Shown here in pieces: positions 13,863-21,244 of a stretch of DNA of 64,000 nt (position 1 is its first letter; each line of letters begins with the position of its first letter). The position numbers and the translations under genes are program-made. Below the pieces are notes generated by a model, which searched no databases, was not told the origin of the DNA, and saw only the letters and a list, made by a program, of their open reading frames with translations. The stretch is from Dactylosporangium sp. AC04546 (GTDB taxonomy: Bacteria > Actinomycetota > Actinomycetes > Mycobacteriales > Micromonosporaceae), in the NCBI RefSeq assembly GCF_022095675.1, contig NZ_JAHYSG010000035.1:1-64000 (forward strand), read 5' to 3'.

Positions 13863-16794
13863 GGCGGTCGACCGCCTTCCGGACATCGCGGGCCCAGTAC
13901 ACCGACGAGGACCGGTCGTTGGCCGTCCACACCGCAGGCGGGAACCGCACCCGGAACGCGTGCACGAAGACGCAGACCCGGTAGTCCTGCTCCCAACGAT
14001 GAAGATCGACGCCGGACGGCGGCGCCGGCGGGGCGCCACCCAGGGAGGCCAGCCGCGCCGGCATCGTCTCGAACCACGCCTCCGAGCCCATCGCCGGGCC
14101 GGCGCTCGCGAACAGCTCGCCCGCCGCCTCCCGGCCCGGCGCACCGCCCAGCACCGCCTCCGCCCGCGGCCGGAACGCGCAGCGGTGCCGGCACTCGAAG
14201 CATTCCCCGAACGGCGCGAGCGCCTCCTCCACCGCCGGCTCGGCCGCCCGCCAGGCGGCGAACCGCTCCCGCAGCGCGTCGTCGTCGGCGAGCGGCGCCT
14301 CCTCCAGCCCCCGCTCGGCGGCGTCCGCGGCCCGCACGTCCGGCACCGCCACCAGTACCGCCTGATCGAGCGCGTTGTGCGAGACGATCGCCTCGAACGG
14401 GCGCAGCGCCGCCGCGGCCCGCACCTGGTCGTCGTGCATCGCCATGGTCTGGCCCAGCAGCTCGCGGTCCTCCGCGGCGGCCGTCCGGTGCATGATCTTC
14501 AGGTTCGTGATCTTGTACGCATCCTCGGCCACCTTGCCGACCTGCTGGTCGATGAGGAGGTACGACTGGCGGTACTTGCGGTCCTCGGCCAGGCCCTGCG
14601 CGATGCGCTCGGCGGCGAGGGCCTGGGCGTTGCCCTCCTTCTGGTCGCCCTGGCCGGTGCGCGCCGCCGCTCGCGGGAACACCCGGTGTGCCTCCTCGAG
14701 CAGCACCACGTGCGGGGCGTCGCCGGAGCGGCGGTGCTGGCGGTACCAGCCGCGCATCGCGGTGACCAGCAGCAGCGTGATGAGCGACTGCTCCTTGGCG
14801 TTGTCGCCGACTCCGGCGAGCTCGAAGACCACCGGCCGGCGCATGAGGGTGCCGATGTCGTACGAGCGGCGGCAGTTGAGCGTGGTGCCGCAGGCGCCCT
14901 CGATGAGTGCCTCGGCTCGCAGGCGCGCGGCGGCGTCGATGTTGGCGTGCGTCTCGCCGGCGTAGCCGAGCTGCTCGACCACCTCGGCCAGCACGCCGGC
15001 GAACTCGGGCAGCACCGGCCAGCGCTCGCCGTCCGCCGGGGCTGCGCGATGGGCGGCGTGAAAGCCGCGGCGCCGGTACGTCTCGACGAGCGCCCGGCGG
15101 TACAGGAACGGCAGCGGGTCCCACAGGCCGAACGCCGCCTCGAAGCAGGCGAGCAGGTTGGACACGTGGGAGCTGACGGTCGCGCCGTCGGGCACCTGGA
15201 ACGGGTTGAGCCGCAGCGGCGCCACGTCGTCGTCGCCGACGGTGAAGATCAGCAGGTCGTCGAACTCGGGCAGGGTCGCCAGCCAGCGGTAGTCGTCCAG
15301 CTGGGCGTTGACGGGCTCGATGACGGCGAACGGCACGCCGTGCCCGCGCAACTGCCGGCACAGGTGCAGCGCGGTGTTGGTCTTGCCGGATCCAGGGGTA
15401 CCGACGATGAACCCATGCCGAGGAAGGTCGGCAACCGCGAAGCGCACCGCGCCGCCCGCGTCGCCCGCACCGGGCTGGTTGCCCAGCAGCAGCGCGGGGC
15501 CCTTGGGCGCGGCGACGACCCGCGCGGGGTCGCGGGGCGCCACGACGGCGATCCCCGGCGCGTGGCCCTCCAGCGCCAGCGGCAGCCGGAAGAGGCTCGC
15601 CGCCTCGTCGCGGTCGACCAGCAGCCGCAGCTGCCGCAGCGGATCGCGGGTGGACCGGCCGGGCGGCGCCTCGGCCCGCAGGACCGCGTCGAGCTCCGCC
15701 CCGCCCCACTCGATCGGCTGGAGCGTGGTGAACGCCCGGGCCAGCTCGTCGTGCTCGGCCGGGCTCCCGGGCCGGGCCACCAGGTGTCCGCTGAGGACGG
15801 ACTGCGGGTCGTCGCGGTCCGGCTGGGCGCGCGGCGCCGGGCTGACCGTCGCGGCGACGTGGCCCGCGAACGCGTCGGGCAGCGGCTCGGGCGCGGCGAC
15901 CGTGACCGAGAAGCGGAAGGCCGGCCCGTCGTAGCGGCGCAGCGCGTCGAGGTAATAGGGCTCGATGACCAGCGCGCCGCCGTCGGCGGAGAGCCTGGTG
16001 TGCCCGCCGACCTCGGTGGCCTGATCCATCGGTTGGGAGAGTCTGCGGTACCGCGTGCTCTCGGTCTCCAGCATCCGGCGCAACGCCTGCGGCACGCGGC
16101 CGGCGGTCAGCTCGATCGAGAGCGCCACCGGCGTCGGGTACTGCCGCAGCGCCTCCAGCAGCCCCTCCCACGAGTGCGGCTGCCGGCCGAACGGCTCCAC
16201 GGCCACGTAGGCGGGGACTCCGGCGTCCATCCGCTCGGGCCGGGCCAGCCGGACCCGCTTGTGCACCTGCGCGAGGCCGCCGGGCGCGGGCACGAACGGC
16301 GACAGCACGTCACGGACGCGATCGGCGTCGTCCAGCGGCTCCACGCGCACGTGGTCGGGCACGTTCGCCAGCGCCGCCGCGAGCGACCTGGTCGCGACCC
16401 GGGCCAGGTCGGCGGTCGGCTGCTCGACCCGGCCCAGGAGGTACACCTCGATCCGCCCCGGCTCGCGATGCAGCAGGCGCAGCGCGACGGACGCCGACTC
16501 GGGCAGCGACAGGAACTGCCCGAGGTAGGCGGCCTGCTCGCCGACCGCCCGCCCCAGCCGCTCGGCCACGCCCAGGCGGGCGTACTCCGCGCGGCGGGAC
16601 AGGTCGACGGCGGCGGTCACCTGGAGCGCGACCCAGGCCCAGACCCGGTCGGGCCCGCTCACCAGGTAGGGCACCGGGTCGGCGGGACCGCGCCGTTTCA
16701 GCTGATTTGGTTGGGGCCTATCGGCTCTGAACCCGGGTTCCAGCTGACTTGGTTGGGGCCTATCGGCTCTGAACCCGGGTTCCAACTCGCTCAC
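13855..16794 (-). CDS. HerA/DUF87-family ATPase
   Basis: A 979-residue protein. Walker A GTPGSGKT is at about 464-471 and Walker B VVLLEEAHRVF at about 695-705, followed by an arginine-finger-like region (EDRKYRQSYLLIDQQ). These are marks of HerA/VirB4-type hexameric motors that pump DNA or protein. About 450 residues precede the motor. Near the C-terminus a Cys cluster (GECFECRHRCAF, about 862-873) may bind metal. Start GTG 16794 overlaps the upstream stop (GTGA). This start puts two copies of a 14-residue repeat (EPGFRADRPQP) at the N-terminus; GTG 16674 is an alternative without it. It is the third-to-last gene of the toxin-like cassette and could be its export or delivery motor (inference). 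Confidence 0.85.
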   Translation of the reverse strand: MSELEPGFRADRPQPSQLEPGFRADRPQPNQLKRRGPADPVPYLVSGPDRVWAWVALQVTAAVDLSRRAEYARLGVAERLGRAVGEQAAYLGQFLSLPESASVALRLLHREPGRIEVYLLGRVEQPTADLARVATRSLAAALANVPDHVRVEPLDDADRVRDVLSPFVPAPGGLAQVHKRVRLARPERMDAGVPAYVAVEPFGRQPHSWEGLLEALRQYPTPVALSIELTAGRVPQALRRMLETESTRYRRLSQPMDQATEVGGHTRLSADGGALVIEPYYLDALRRYDGPAFRFSVTVAAPEPLPDAFAGHVAATVSPAPRAQPDRDDPQSVLSGHLVARPGSPAEHDELARAFTTLQPIEWGGAELDAVLRAEAPPGRSTRDPLRQLRLLVDRDEAASLFRLPLALEGHAPGIAVVAPRDPARVVAAPKGPALLLGNQPGAGDAGGAVRFAVADLPRHGFIVGTPGSGKTNTALHLCRQLRGHGVPFAVIEPVNAQLDDYRWLATLPEFDDLLIFTVGDDDVAPLRLNPFQVPDGATVSSHVSNLLACFEAAFGLWDPLPFLYRRALVETYRRRGFHAAHRAAPADGERWPVLPEFAGVLAEVVEQLGYAGETHANIDAAARLRAEALIEGACGTTLNCRRSYDIGTLMRRPVVFELAGVGDNAKEQSLITLLLVTAMRGWYRQHRRSGDAPHVVLLEEAHRVFPRAAARTGQGDQKEGNAQALAAERIAQGLAEDRKYRQSYLLIDQQVGKVAEDAYKITNLKIMHRTAAAEDRELLGQTMAMHDDQVRAAAALRPFEAIVSHNALDQAVLVAVPDVRAADAAERGLEEAPLADDDALRERFAAWRAAEPAVEEALAPFGECFECRHRCAFRPRAEAVLGGAPGREAAGELFASAGPAMGSEAWFETMPARLASLGGAPPAPPSGVDLHRWEQDYRVCVFVHAFRVRFPPAVWTANDRSSSVYWARDVRKAVDRRG
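16699..16782. repeat. 42-bp tandem duplication at HerA-like gene start
   Basis: Two 42-bp units, 16699-16740 and 16741-16782, differ at one base (position 8, T or C). Each contains the 12-bp palindrome GAACCCGGGTTC. The unit is less GC-rich than its surroundings. Read in the minus-strand frame they encode QLEPGFRADRPQP(S/N) twice at the start of the ATPase. Confidence 0.9.
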
Positions 16795-17768
16795 TGCTGG
16801 TGCGGCGGGTACGGCGGGGCACTCATCGGCGGGGCACTCATCGGCGGCGCGCTCATGGGTGAGCCGGTCGGCGGCTGGTGTACCTGGGGCCAAGCGCCGG
16901 TGACGGGCTGCTGCATCGGGGCGATCCCGGGCGGGGCCAGCGGCGGGAGGCCGGTGGGCATCGGCGCCTCGGGCGTGATCTCGACCAGCCGGTTGGTCTC
17001 CTGCGTGGCCGCGAGATTCATGATCGCCGTCTGTACCCCGAGCCGCGTCACGCTGTGCGTGATCTCGCGCAGCGCCCGGATGCGGCCGCCGGTGATCGCG
17101 GACCGGTACGCCGTGCCGCCGGCCATGGCCCGGAAGCCGTCGCGCAGCGTGTGGCCGATCAGGACGATCGTGGAGCGGGACCGCCACATGGTCCAGCCGA
17201 AGTACAAATCGGTGCCGTATGTCTGGACGCTCAGCAGCGACTGGAGCTGCGTGTCGCCGAGGGTGAGCAGGTACTGCCCGGCGACCCGCACCGGCCCCAT
17301 CCGGAACGGCAGCGCCCGCTGCCCGGCCGACTGGAGCATGTACCCGTACGCGGCCGCCCCGGCGGCCGCCTTGCCCTCGACCACCAGCGCGTACTCGGCG
17401 ATCGGCTCCTTGATCGGGAAGAACAGCGTGACCACCCAGGCCGTGAACGCGAGCCCGATCACGACGGGAATCGTGATCATCGCGCCGCCGCTGGCCAGCG
17501 TCAGCCCCTCGATCGAGTCCGCGTTCGTGCCGGCGTTGAAGAACACGCCACACGTACAGCAGAGGATGACGAACGTGGCCAGCGACAGCACCAGGGCGAC
17601 GTTGGCGGCGCGCACGGCGTGCGGCCGGATCTGCTTCCAGGTGACGCTGTCGTCGGCGAACTCGTCGGGCTCCCGGTAGGTGACCCGGGCGTTCCGGTAG
17701 GACGACTGCACGTCCTGCAACACCTGCTGCCAGGGGTCGGCGCCGCCGCCCCAGTTCTGCGTGGACAT
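16791..17768 (-). CDS. Two-pass membrane protein, first gene of HerA cassette
   Basis: A 325-residue protein with two adjacent transmembrane helices (about 55-75 and 90-115), the second followed by a band-7/SPFH-like or soluble region (ALVVEGKAAAGAAAYGYMLQ, then GRIRALREITHSVTRLGVQ). It ends in a Pro-rich tail with SAPPM repeats (SAPPMSAPPMSAPPYPPHQQ). I start at ATG 17768; the frame extends further only into low-quality sequence. It overlaps the HerA-like gene by 2 bp (GTGA), so the two are translationally coupled. A membrane anchor plus a HerA ATPase suggests a membrane-bound pump. I know no name for it. Confidence 0.8.
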   Translation of the reverse strand: MSTQNWGGGADPWQQVLQDVQSSYRNARVTYREPDEFADDSVTWKQIRPHAVRAANVALVLSLATFVILCCTCGVFFNAGTNADSIEGLTLASGGAMITIPVVIGLAFTAWVVTLFFPIKEPIAEYALVVEGKAAAGAAAYGYMLQSAGQRALPFRMGPVRVAGQYLLTLGDTQLQSLLSVQTYGTDLYFGWTMWRSRSTIVLIGHTLRDGFRAMAGGTAYRSAITGGRIRALREITHSVTRLGVQTAIMNLAATQETNRLVEITPEAPMPTGLPPLAPPGIAPMQQPVTGAWPQVHQPPTGSPMSAPPMSAPPMSAPPYPPHQQ

Positions 17769-18061
17769 TGGACTCCCGGTGCGCTCACCATGACGCTCCG
17801 TGGCCCGGAGCAAGCGCCAATCTATGAAGCGCCGGTTCGCCGTCACAAGGTCACCGCGGGCATTCGCACCGATCGTCGAGCCCGGCCATCCGTAGGGCGG
17901 CCGGGGCTCGTCCGCCTCGCGCGCTATTCCGGTTCGCCGGCCGTCTGGGGGAGCGCGCTTGGACCCCACTGGCGCCACCGGCCAGGTCCGGTAGCATCGA
18001 CGCAGCGCGATGCCGTGGGAGCCGGCCGACCGTGCCCGTCTGCCTTCACGAGGAGCTCCCC
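17769..18061. other. Divergent intergenic region
   Basis: This region of 293 bp separates the minus-strand HerA cassette from the plus-strand SGNH hydrolase gene, so it must hold two promoters. I see no clear -35/-10 pair, RNA or repeat. AGGAG at 18051-18055 is the ribosome site for the hydrolase. Confidence 0.5.
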
Positions 18062-19213
18062 TTGCTTCGCAGAACGTTCCTTCCTGCCCTGATCGCCGCC
18101 CTTGTGGCCACGGTCGCCTTCATCCTCGTCCAGCCCGCCGGGCCCGCCGGTTCGGCGGCGGCGGCGCCCGTGCGCATCATGCCGCTCGGCGACTCCATCA
18201 CCGCCGGCCCGGGCTGCTGGCGCGCCAAGCTCTGGCATCGGTTGCAGACCAGCGGCTACACGAACATCGACTTCGTCGGCGGGGTCTCCGACGGCGGCGG
18301 CTGCAACCCCGGCTACGCCTACGACTTCGACCACGAGGGCCACGGCGGCTACTCCGCGACCGGCATCGCCGACAACAACCAGCTCCCGCCCTGGCTGACC
18401 GCGGCCCGCCCCGACGTCATCCTGATGCACCTGGGCACGAACGACATGTGGGGCGGCTACATCCCGCTCGCGACCAAGCTGGCGGCCTTCACGAAGCTGG
18501 TCGGGCAGATGCGCGCCGACAACCCAGCCGTCAAGATCATCGTGGCCCAGATCATCCCGATGAGCCAGGCCGCCTGCGCCACCTGCCCGGCCGACGTGGT
18601 CGCGCTGAACAACGCCATCCCCGGCTGGGCGGCCGGCCTCACCACGGCCCAGTCGCCGATCACCGTCGCGGACCTGTGGACGGGCTTCGACGCGGTGGCC
18701 GACACCGGCGACGGGGTGCACCCGAACGACGCCGGCTTCCAGAAGATGGCCGACGCCTGGTACCCGGCCGTCACCCGGGTCCTGAGCGGAGTGACCCCGT
18801 CCGCATCCCCGTCGGCGTCCGCTTCGCCGTCTCGTTCCGCCTCCCCGTCCGTGTCCGCTTCGCCGTCTCGTTCCGCGTCCCCGTCCGCGTCCGCGTCTTC
18901 CGGCGGATCGCAGTGCGCCGCGACCTACCGGGTCATCTCCCAGTGGGGCGGCGCGTTCCAGGGCGAGGTGACGGTGACGAACACGTCGGCCACCACCTCG
19001 TCGGCCTGGACGACGACCTTCACCTTCGCCAACGGCCAGCAGGTGAGCCAGGCGTGGAACACCACGCTGACCCAGTCGTCGGCAACGGTGACGGCCCGCA
19101 ACGTGTCGTACAACGGCGCCCTGTCCCCCGCCGCCTCCACCTCGTTCGGCTTCCTCGCCTCCTGGAACAACACCACGAACGCGACGCCCACCGTGACCTG
19201 CCGGCTGTCCTGA
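18062..19213 (+). CDS. Secreted SGNH/GDSL hydrolase with CBM2
   Basis: A 383-residue secreted esterase-type enzyme. It has a signal peptide (about 1-35, LRRTFLPALIAALVATVAF), an SGNH domain with nucleophile Ser45 in GDSIT, GTND (125-128) and Asp217/His220 in DGVHPND. A Ser/Pro linker (SASPSRSASPSV) follows, encoded by a 36-bp DNA repeat (18815-18840 and 18851-18876). The C-terminus is a family-2 cellulose-binding module (about 285-383, first Cys in SQCAATY, last in TCRLS). It probably deacetylates plant polysaccharide. I choose TTG 18062 because AGGAG lies 6 nt upstream and the signal peptide begins there; GTG 18032 is the alternative. Confidence 0.9.
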   Translation: MLRRTFLPALIAALVATVAFILVQPAGPAGSAAAAPVRIMPLGDSITAGPGCWRAKLWHRLQTSGYTNIDFVGGVSDGGGCNPGYAYDFDHEGHGGYSATGIADNNQLPPWLTAARPDVILMHLGTNDMWGGYIPLATKLAAFTKLVGQMRADNPAVKIIVAQIIPMSQAACATCPADVVALNNAIPGWAAGLTTAQSPITVADLWTGFDAVADTGDGVHPNDAGFQKMADAWYPAVTRVLSGVTPSASPSASASPSRSASPSVSASPSRSASPSASASSGGSQCAATYRVISQWGGAFQGEVTVTNTSATTSSAWTTTFTFANGQQVSQAWNTTLTQSSATVTARNVSYNGALSPAASTSFGFLASWNNTTNATPTVTCRLS

Positions 19214-19220
19214 CCCGGCG

Positions 19221-19253
19221 GAGGGCCGTTTTCCCGCGAGGAGAGCGGCCCTC
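19221..19253. terminator. Hairpin between convergent genes
   Basis: GAGGGCCG (19221-19228) pairs with CGGCCCTC (19246-19253). A T-run (TTTT at 19229-19232) is inside the loop. It lies between the SGNH hydrolase stop and the end of the minus-strand gene, so it may serve both. Confidence 0.45.
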
Positions 19254-19698
19254 AGCGGCCGCTGCGGGACTCGATGGCCTTGACGGTGCCGGCGAACGCC
19301 TTGGCCAGCACGCCCTTGCCGACGCTGCCGAGCAGCGCCCCGACCACGCGGCCCTTGAGGTTCTTGCCCTGCCGCACGACGACGGCGTCGATGTCGGTCC
19401 GTCCGTCGGGCCGGCGCGTGAACGTGTAGGTGTGCCCGGAGGCGCCGCCCCAGATGTTCGAGTCGGTCGTCCGCATGACGACCCGGTCGGTGTCCGACCA
19501 GTCGTACCGCAGCCGCTCCCAGATGCCGCCCGACCCCTCCGTGACGTCGGCGTAGGTGGGGCCGCGGTCGTGCACCCGGAGGTACTCGTCGGCGCTGTTG
19601 CCGAAGAGCTTCGAGCGGCCCGGCCCGAAGTCGGTGAGACCGGCGACGAACTGCTCGGGCGTCGCGGTGGTCGTGGCGTGCAGGTGGATCGTGGACAT
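19252..19698 (-). CDS. Small SRPBCC-like protein
   Basis: A 148-residue protein starting at ATG 19698 (MSTIHLHATTTATPEQFVAG). The opening beta strand followed by TPEQFVAGLTDFGP, the middle GGASGHTYTFTRRPDGRTDI and a long C-terminal helix (KAFAGTVKAIESR) fit the START/SRPBCC (polyketide cyclase-like) helix-grip fold, usually a small-molecule-binding pocket. The ligand is unknown. It converges on the hydrolase gene and is divergent from the lysozyme gene. The longer open frame to 19977 is not used because no start or domain supports it. Confidence 0.75.
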   Translation of the reverse strand: MSTIHLHATTTATPEQFVAGLTDFGPGRSKLFGNSADEYLRVHDRGPTYADVTEGSGGIWERLRYDWSDTDRVVMRTTDSNIWGGASGHTYTFTRRPDGRTDIDAVVVRQGKNLKGRVVGALLGSVGKGVLAKAFAGTVKAIESRSGR

Positions 19699-19831
19699 CG
19701 CAGGCTCCGTTGTGTGTTGAGGTCCGTGCTCACAGCCTGCGCGCACCGGCCCCCTCGCCGAACCCGTGGACGATCCTGGCCGACACCCTGGCCGACACTC
19801 CAGAGTTCGACGTCTGTCTATTGAAAATTTC

Positions 19832-19854
19832 CGACGATCGTGAGGTAATCGTCG
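19832..19854. promoter_or_regulatory. Inverted repeat upstream of lysozyme gene
   Basis: CGACGAT (19832-19838) and ATCGTCG (19848-19854) form a perfect 7-bp inverted repeat with a 9-bp spacer, just after an unusually AT-rich stretch (TTGAAAATTT, 19821-19830). It lies about 90 bp upstream of the lysozyme start. It may be an operator, but nothing proves it. Confidence 0.35.
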
Positions 19855-19943
19855 AAGCTCTTTGCCAACCCGGCTGGAGCCACCCGGCGCACGGCACGGC
19901 CGGACCGGTCGTCCGGCGCCGATCACCCCCAAGGAGGCGCACC

Positions 19944-20672
19944 GTGACCCATCGACGGCTCGGCGCACTGGCGGCACTGTCCCTGGCGGCCGTACTGGTC
20001 ACCACGGTCCTGACCGGCGGCCCGGCAAACGCTGCCACCGTCACCTACGGCCAGGACGTGTCCAGCTACCAGGGCAACGTGAACTGGTCCGCGCAGTGGA
20101 GCGCCGGTTCGCGCTTCGCCTACGTGAAGGCGACCGAGGGCACGTACTACACCAACCCGTACTTCGCCCAGCAGTACAACGGCTCCTACAACATCGGGAT
20201 GATCCGCGGCTCGTACCACTTCGCGATCCCGAACGGCTCCGGCGGCGCCGCGCAGGCGGACTACTTCGTCGCACACGGCGGCGGCTGGTCGAAGGACGGC
20301 AAGACCCTGCCGGGCGCCCTGGACATCGAGTACAACCCCTACGGCGCCACCTGCTACGGACTCTCGCAGTCGGCGATGGTGAGCTGGATCCGGGCGTTCC
20401 TGAACCAGTACCACACCCGGACCGGCCGCTGGGCCGTCATCTACACGACCACCGACTGGTGGACCACGTGCACCGGCAACTACAGCGGCTTCTGGGCCAA
20501 CAGCCCGCTCTGGCTCGCCCGCTACAGCAGCTCCCCCGGCACGCTGCCGGCCGGCGCGCCGACCTGGTCGTTCTGGCAGTACTCCAGCAGCGGCCCGTTC
20601 GCCGGCGACTCCAACCAGTGGAACGGCGCGCTGGACCGACTCAAGGTCCTGGCCTGCAACGGCGCCTGCTGA
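19944..20672 (+). CDS. Secreted GH25 lysozyme
   Basis: A 242-residue N-acetylmuramidase that cuts peptidoglycan outside the cell. A signal peptide (1-30, ending ANA) is followed by a GH25 barrel: Asp38 in YGQDVSSYQG, Asp127 and Glu129 (catalytic DxE in GALDIEY), and a C-terminal WSFWQYSSSG typical of GH25. No cell-wall-binding domain follows. I start at GTG 19944 because AAGGAGG at 19931-19937 lies 6 nt before it. It ends just before a strong hairpin shared with the convergent lipoprotein gene. Confidence 0.93.
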   Translation: MTHRRLGALAALSLAAVLVTTVLTGGPANAATVTYGQDVSSYQGNVNWSAQWSAGSRFAYVKATEGTYYTNPYFAQQYNGSYNIGMIRGSYHFAIPNGSGGAAQADYFVAHGGGWSKDGKTLPGALDIEYNPYGATCYGLSQSAMVSWIRAFLNQYHTRTGRWAVIYTTTDWWTTCTGNYSGFWANSPLWLARYSSSPGTLPAGAPTWSFWQYSSSGPFAGDSNQWNGALDRLKVLACNGAC

Positions 20673-20679
20673 AGCAGCC

Positions 20680-20727
20680 CGCCGCCACCCCGTCGCTCAG
20701 CCGTGTGAGGGCGACGGGGTGGCGGCG
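20680..20727. terminator. Strong bidirectional terminator
   Basis: A perfect 17-bp inverted repeat, with arms 20680-20696 and 20711-20727 and a 14-nt loop, lies between the lysozyme stop (20672) and the stop of the convergent lipoprotein gene (20697-20699, inside the loop). It probably ends both transcripts. Confidence 0.75.
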
Positions 20728-21218
20728 CAGGGCGCCGCGCATTTGCGGTAGACGTAGCGGTCGCCGAAGCGCGGGGCGTTGGGGACCACCATCACCAGGC
20801 CGGTGACCCCGTCGTCCTGCCGCTCGGACACCAGGTCCTTGCCGAAGCCGTAGCCGATCTCCGGCGCCTTGTCGAACATCGCCCGCACGACGATCTGCCG
20901 ATCGTCGGCCTGACCGGGATGCAGCCCGGTCAACTGCCACCGCCCAGTCGTGCCGATCCGGGCGGTGGCCTTGTCGAACCCCGGGGGCAGGGTCTTCTCG
21001 CCGTCGGTGAACGCCTCGTACGGCACGTTCGCCGCGGTGAAGGTGCCGTCGGCGGCGAACGTGACCGTCCCGTCGAGCTGCTCGTTGCGCCAGGTGCCGA
21101 CCACGTCGTCGGTGGTCAGCGGCACACCGAGGTCCGGGCCCGGGTCGGTGATGTCGCCCACCAGGCCGCACGCCGTCGCCAGGACCAGTGCGGCCACCGC
21201 GAGCAACACCCTGCGCAT
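20697..21218 (-). CDS. Small lipoprotein, candidate immunity for the RHS toxin
   Basis: A 173-residue protein with a lipoprotein-type signal: LLAVAALVLATAC, putative lipidated Cys17 (the position three before Cys is Ala, a weak fit). The mature part starts with a spacer and then DDVVGTWRNEQLDGTVTFAADGTFTAANVP, a beta-sandwich-like pattern seen in actinobacterial lipoproteins. The C-terminus holds a Cys pair (KCAAPCAA). It starts 26 bp after the RHS gene on the same strand, so it shares that operon. An outward-facing lipoprotein downstream of a secreted toxin is a natural place for immunity, but this is inference from position only. Confidence 0.75.
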   Translation of the reverse strand: MRRVLLAVAALVLATACGLVGDITDPGPDLGVPLTTDDVVGTWRNEQLDGTVTFAADGTFTAANVPYEAFTDGEKTLPPGFDKATARIGTTGRWQLTGLHPGQADDRQIVVRAMFDKAPEIGYGFGKDLVSERQDDGVTGLVMVVPNAPRFGDRYVYRKCAAPCAATPSPSHG

Positions 21219-21244
21219 CGCGCCAGTATCGACCCGGGCGCGGC

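Noticed and set aside
13863..14144. 5' extension of the repeat-rich toxin gene to 14144
   Set aside because: It lies inside the HerA-like gene in another frame and is Arg-rich; GTG 13862 is a better start.
16795..17553. 5' extension of the HerA-like gene
   Set aside because: The extension is the other-frame shadow of the membrane protein gene and is Arg/His-rich; the GTGA overlap at 16791-16794 is a more natural start.
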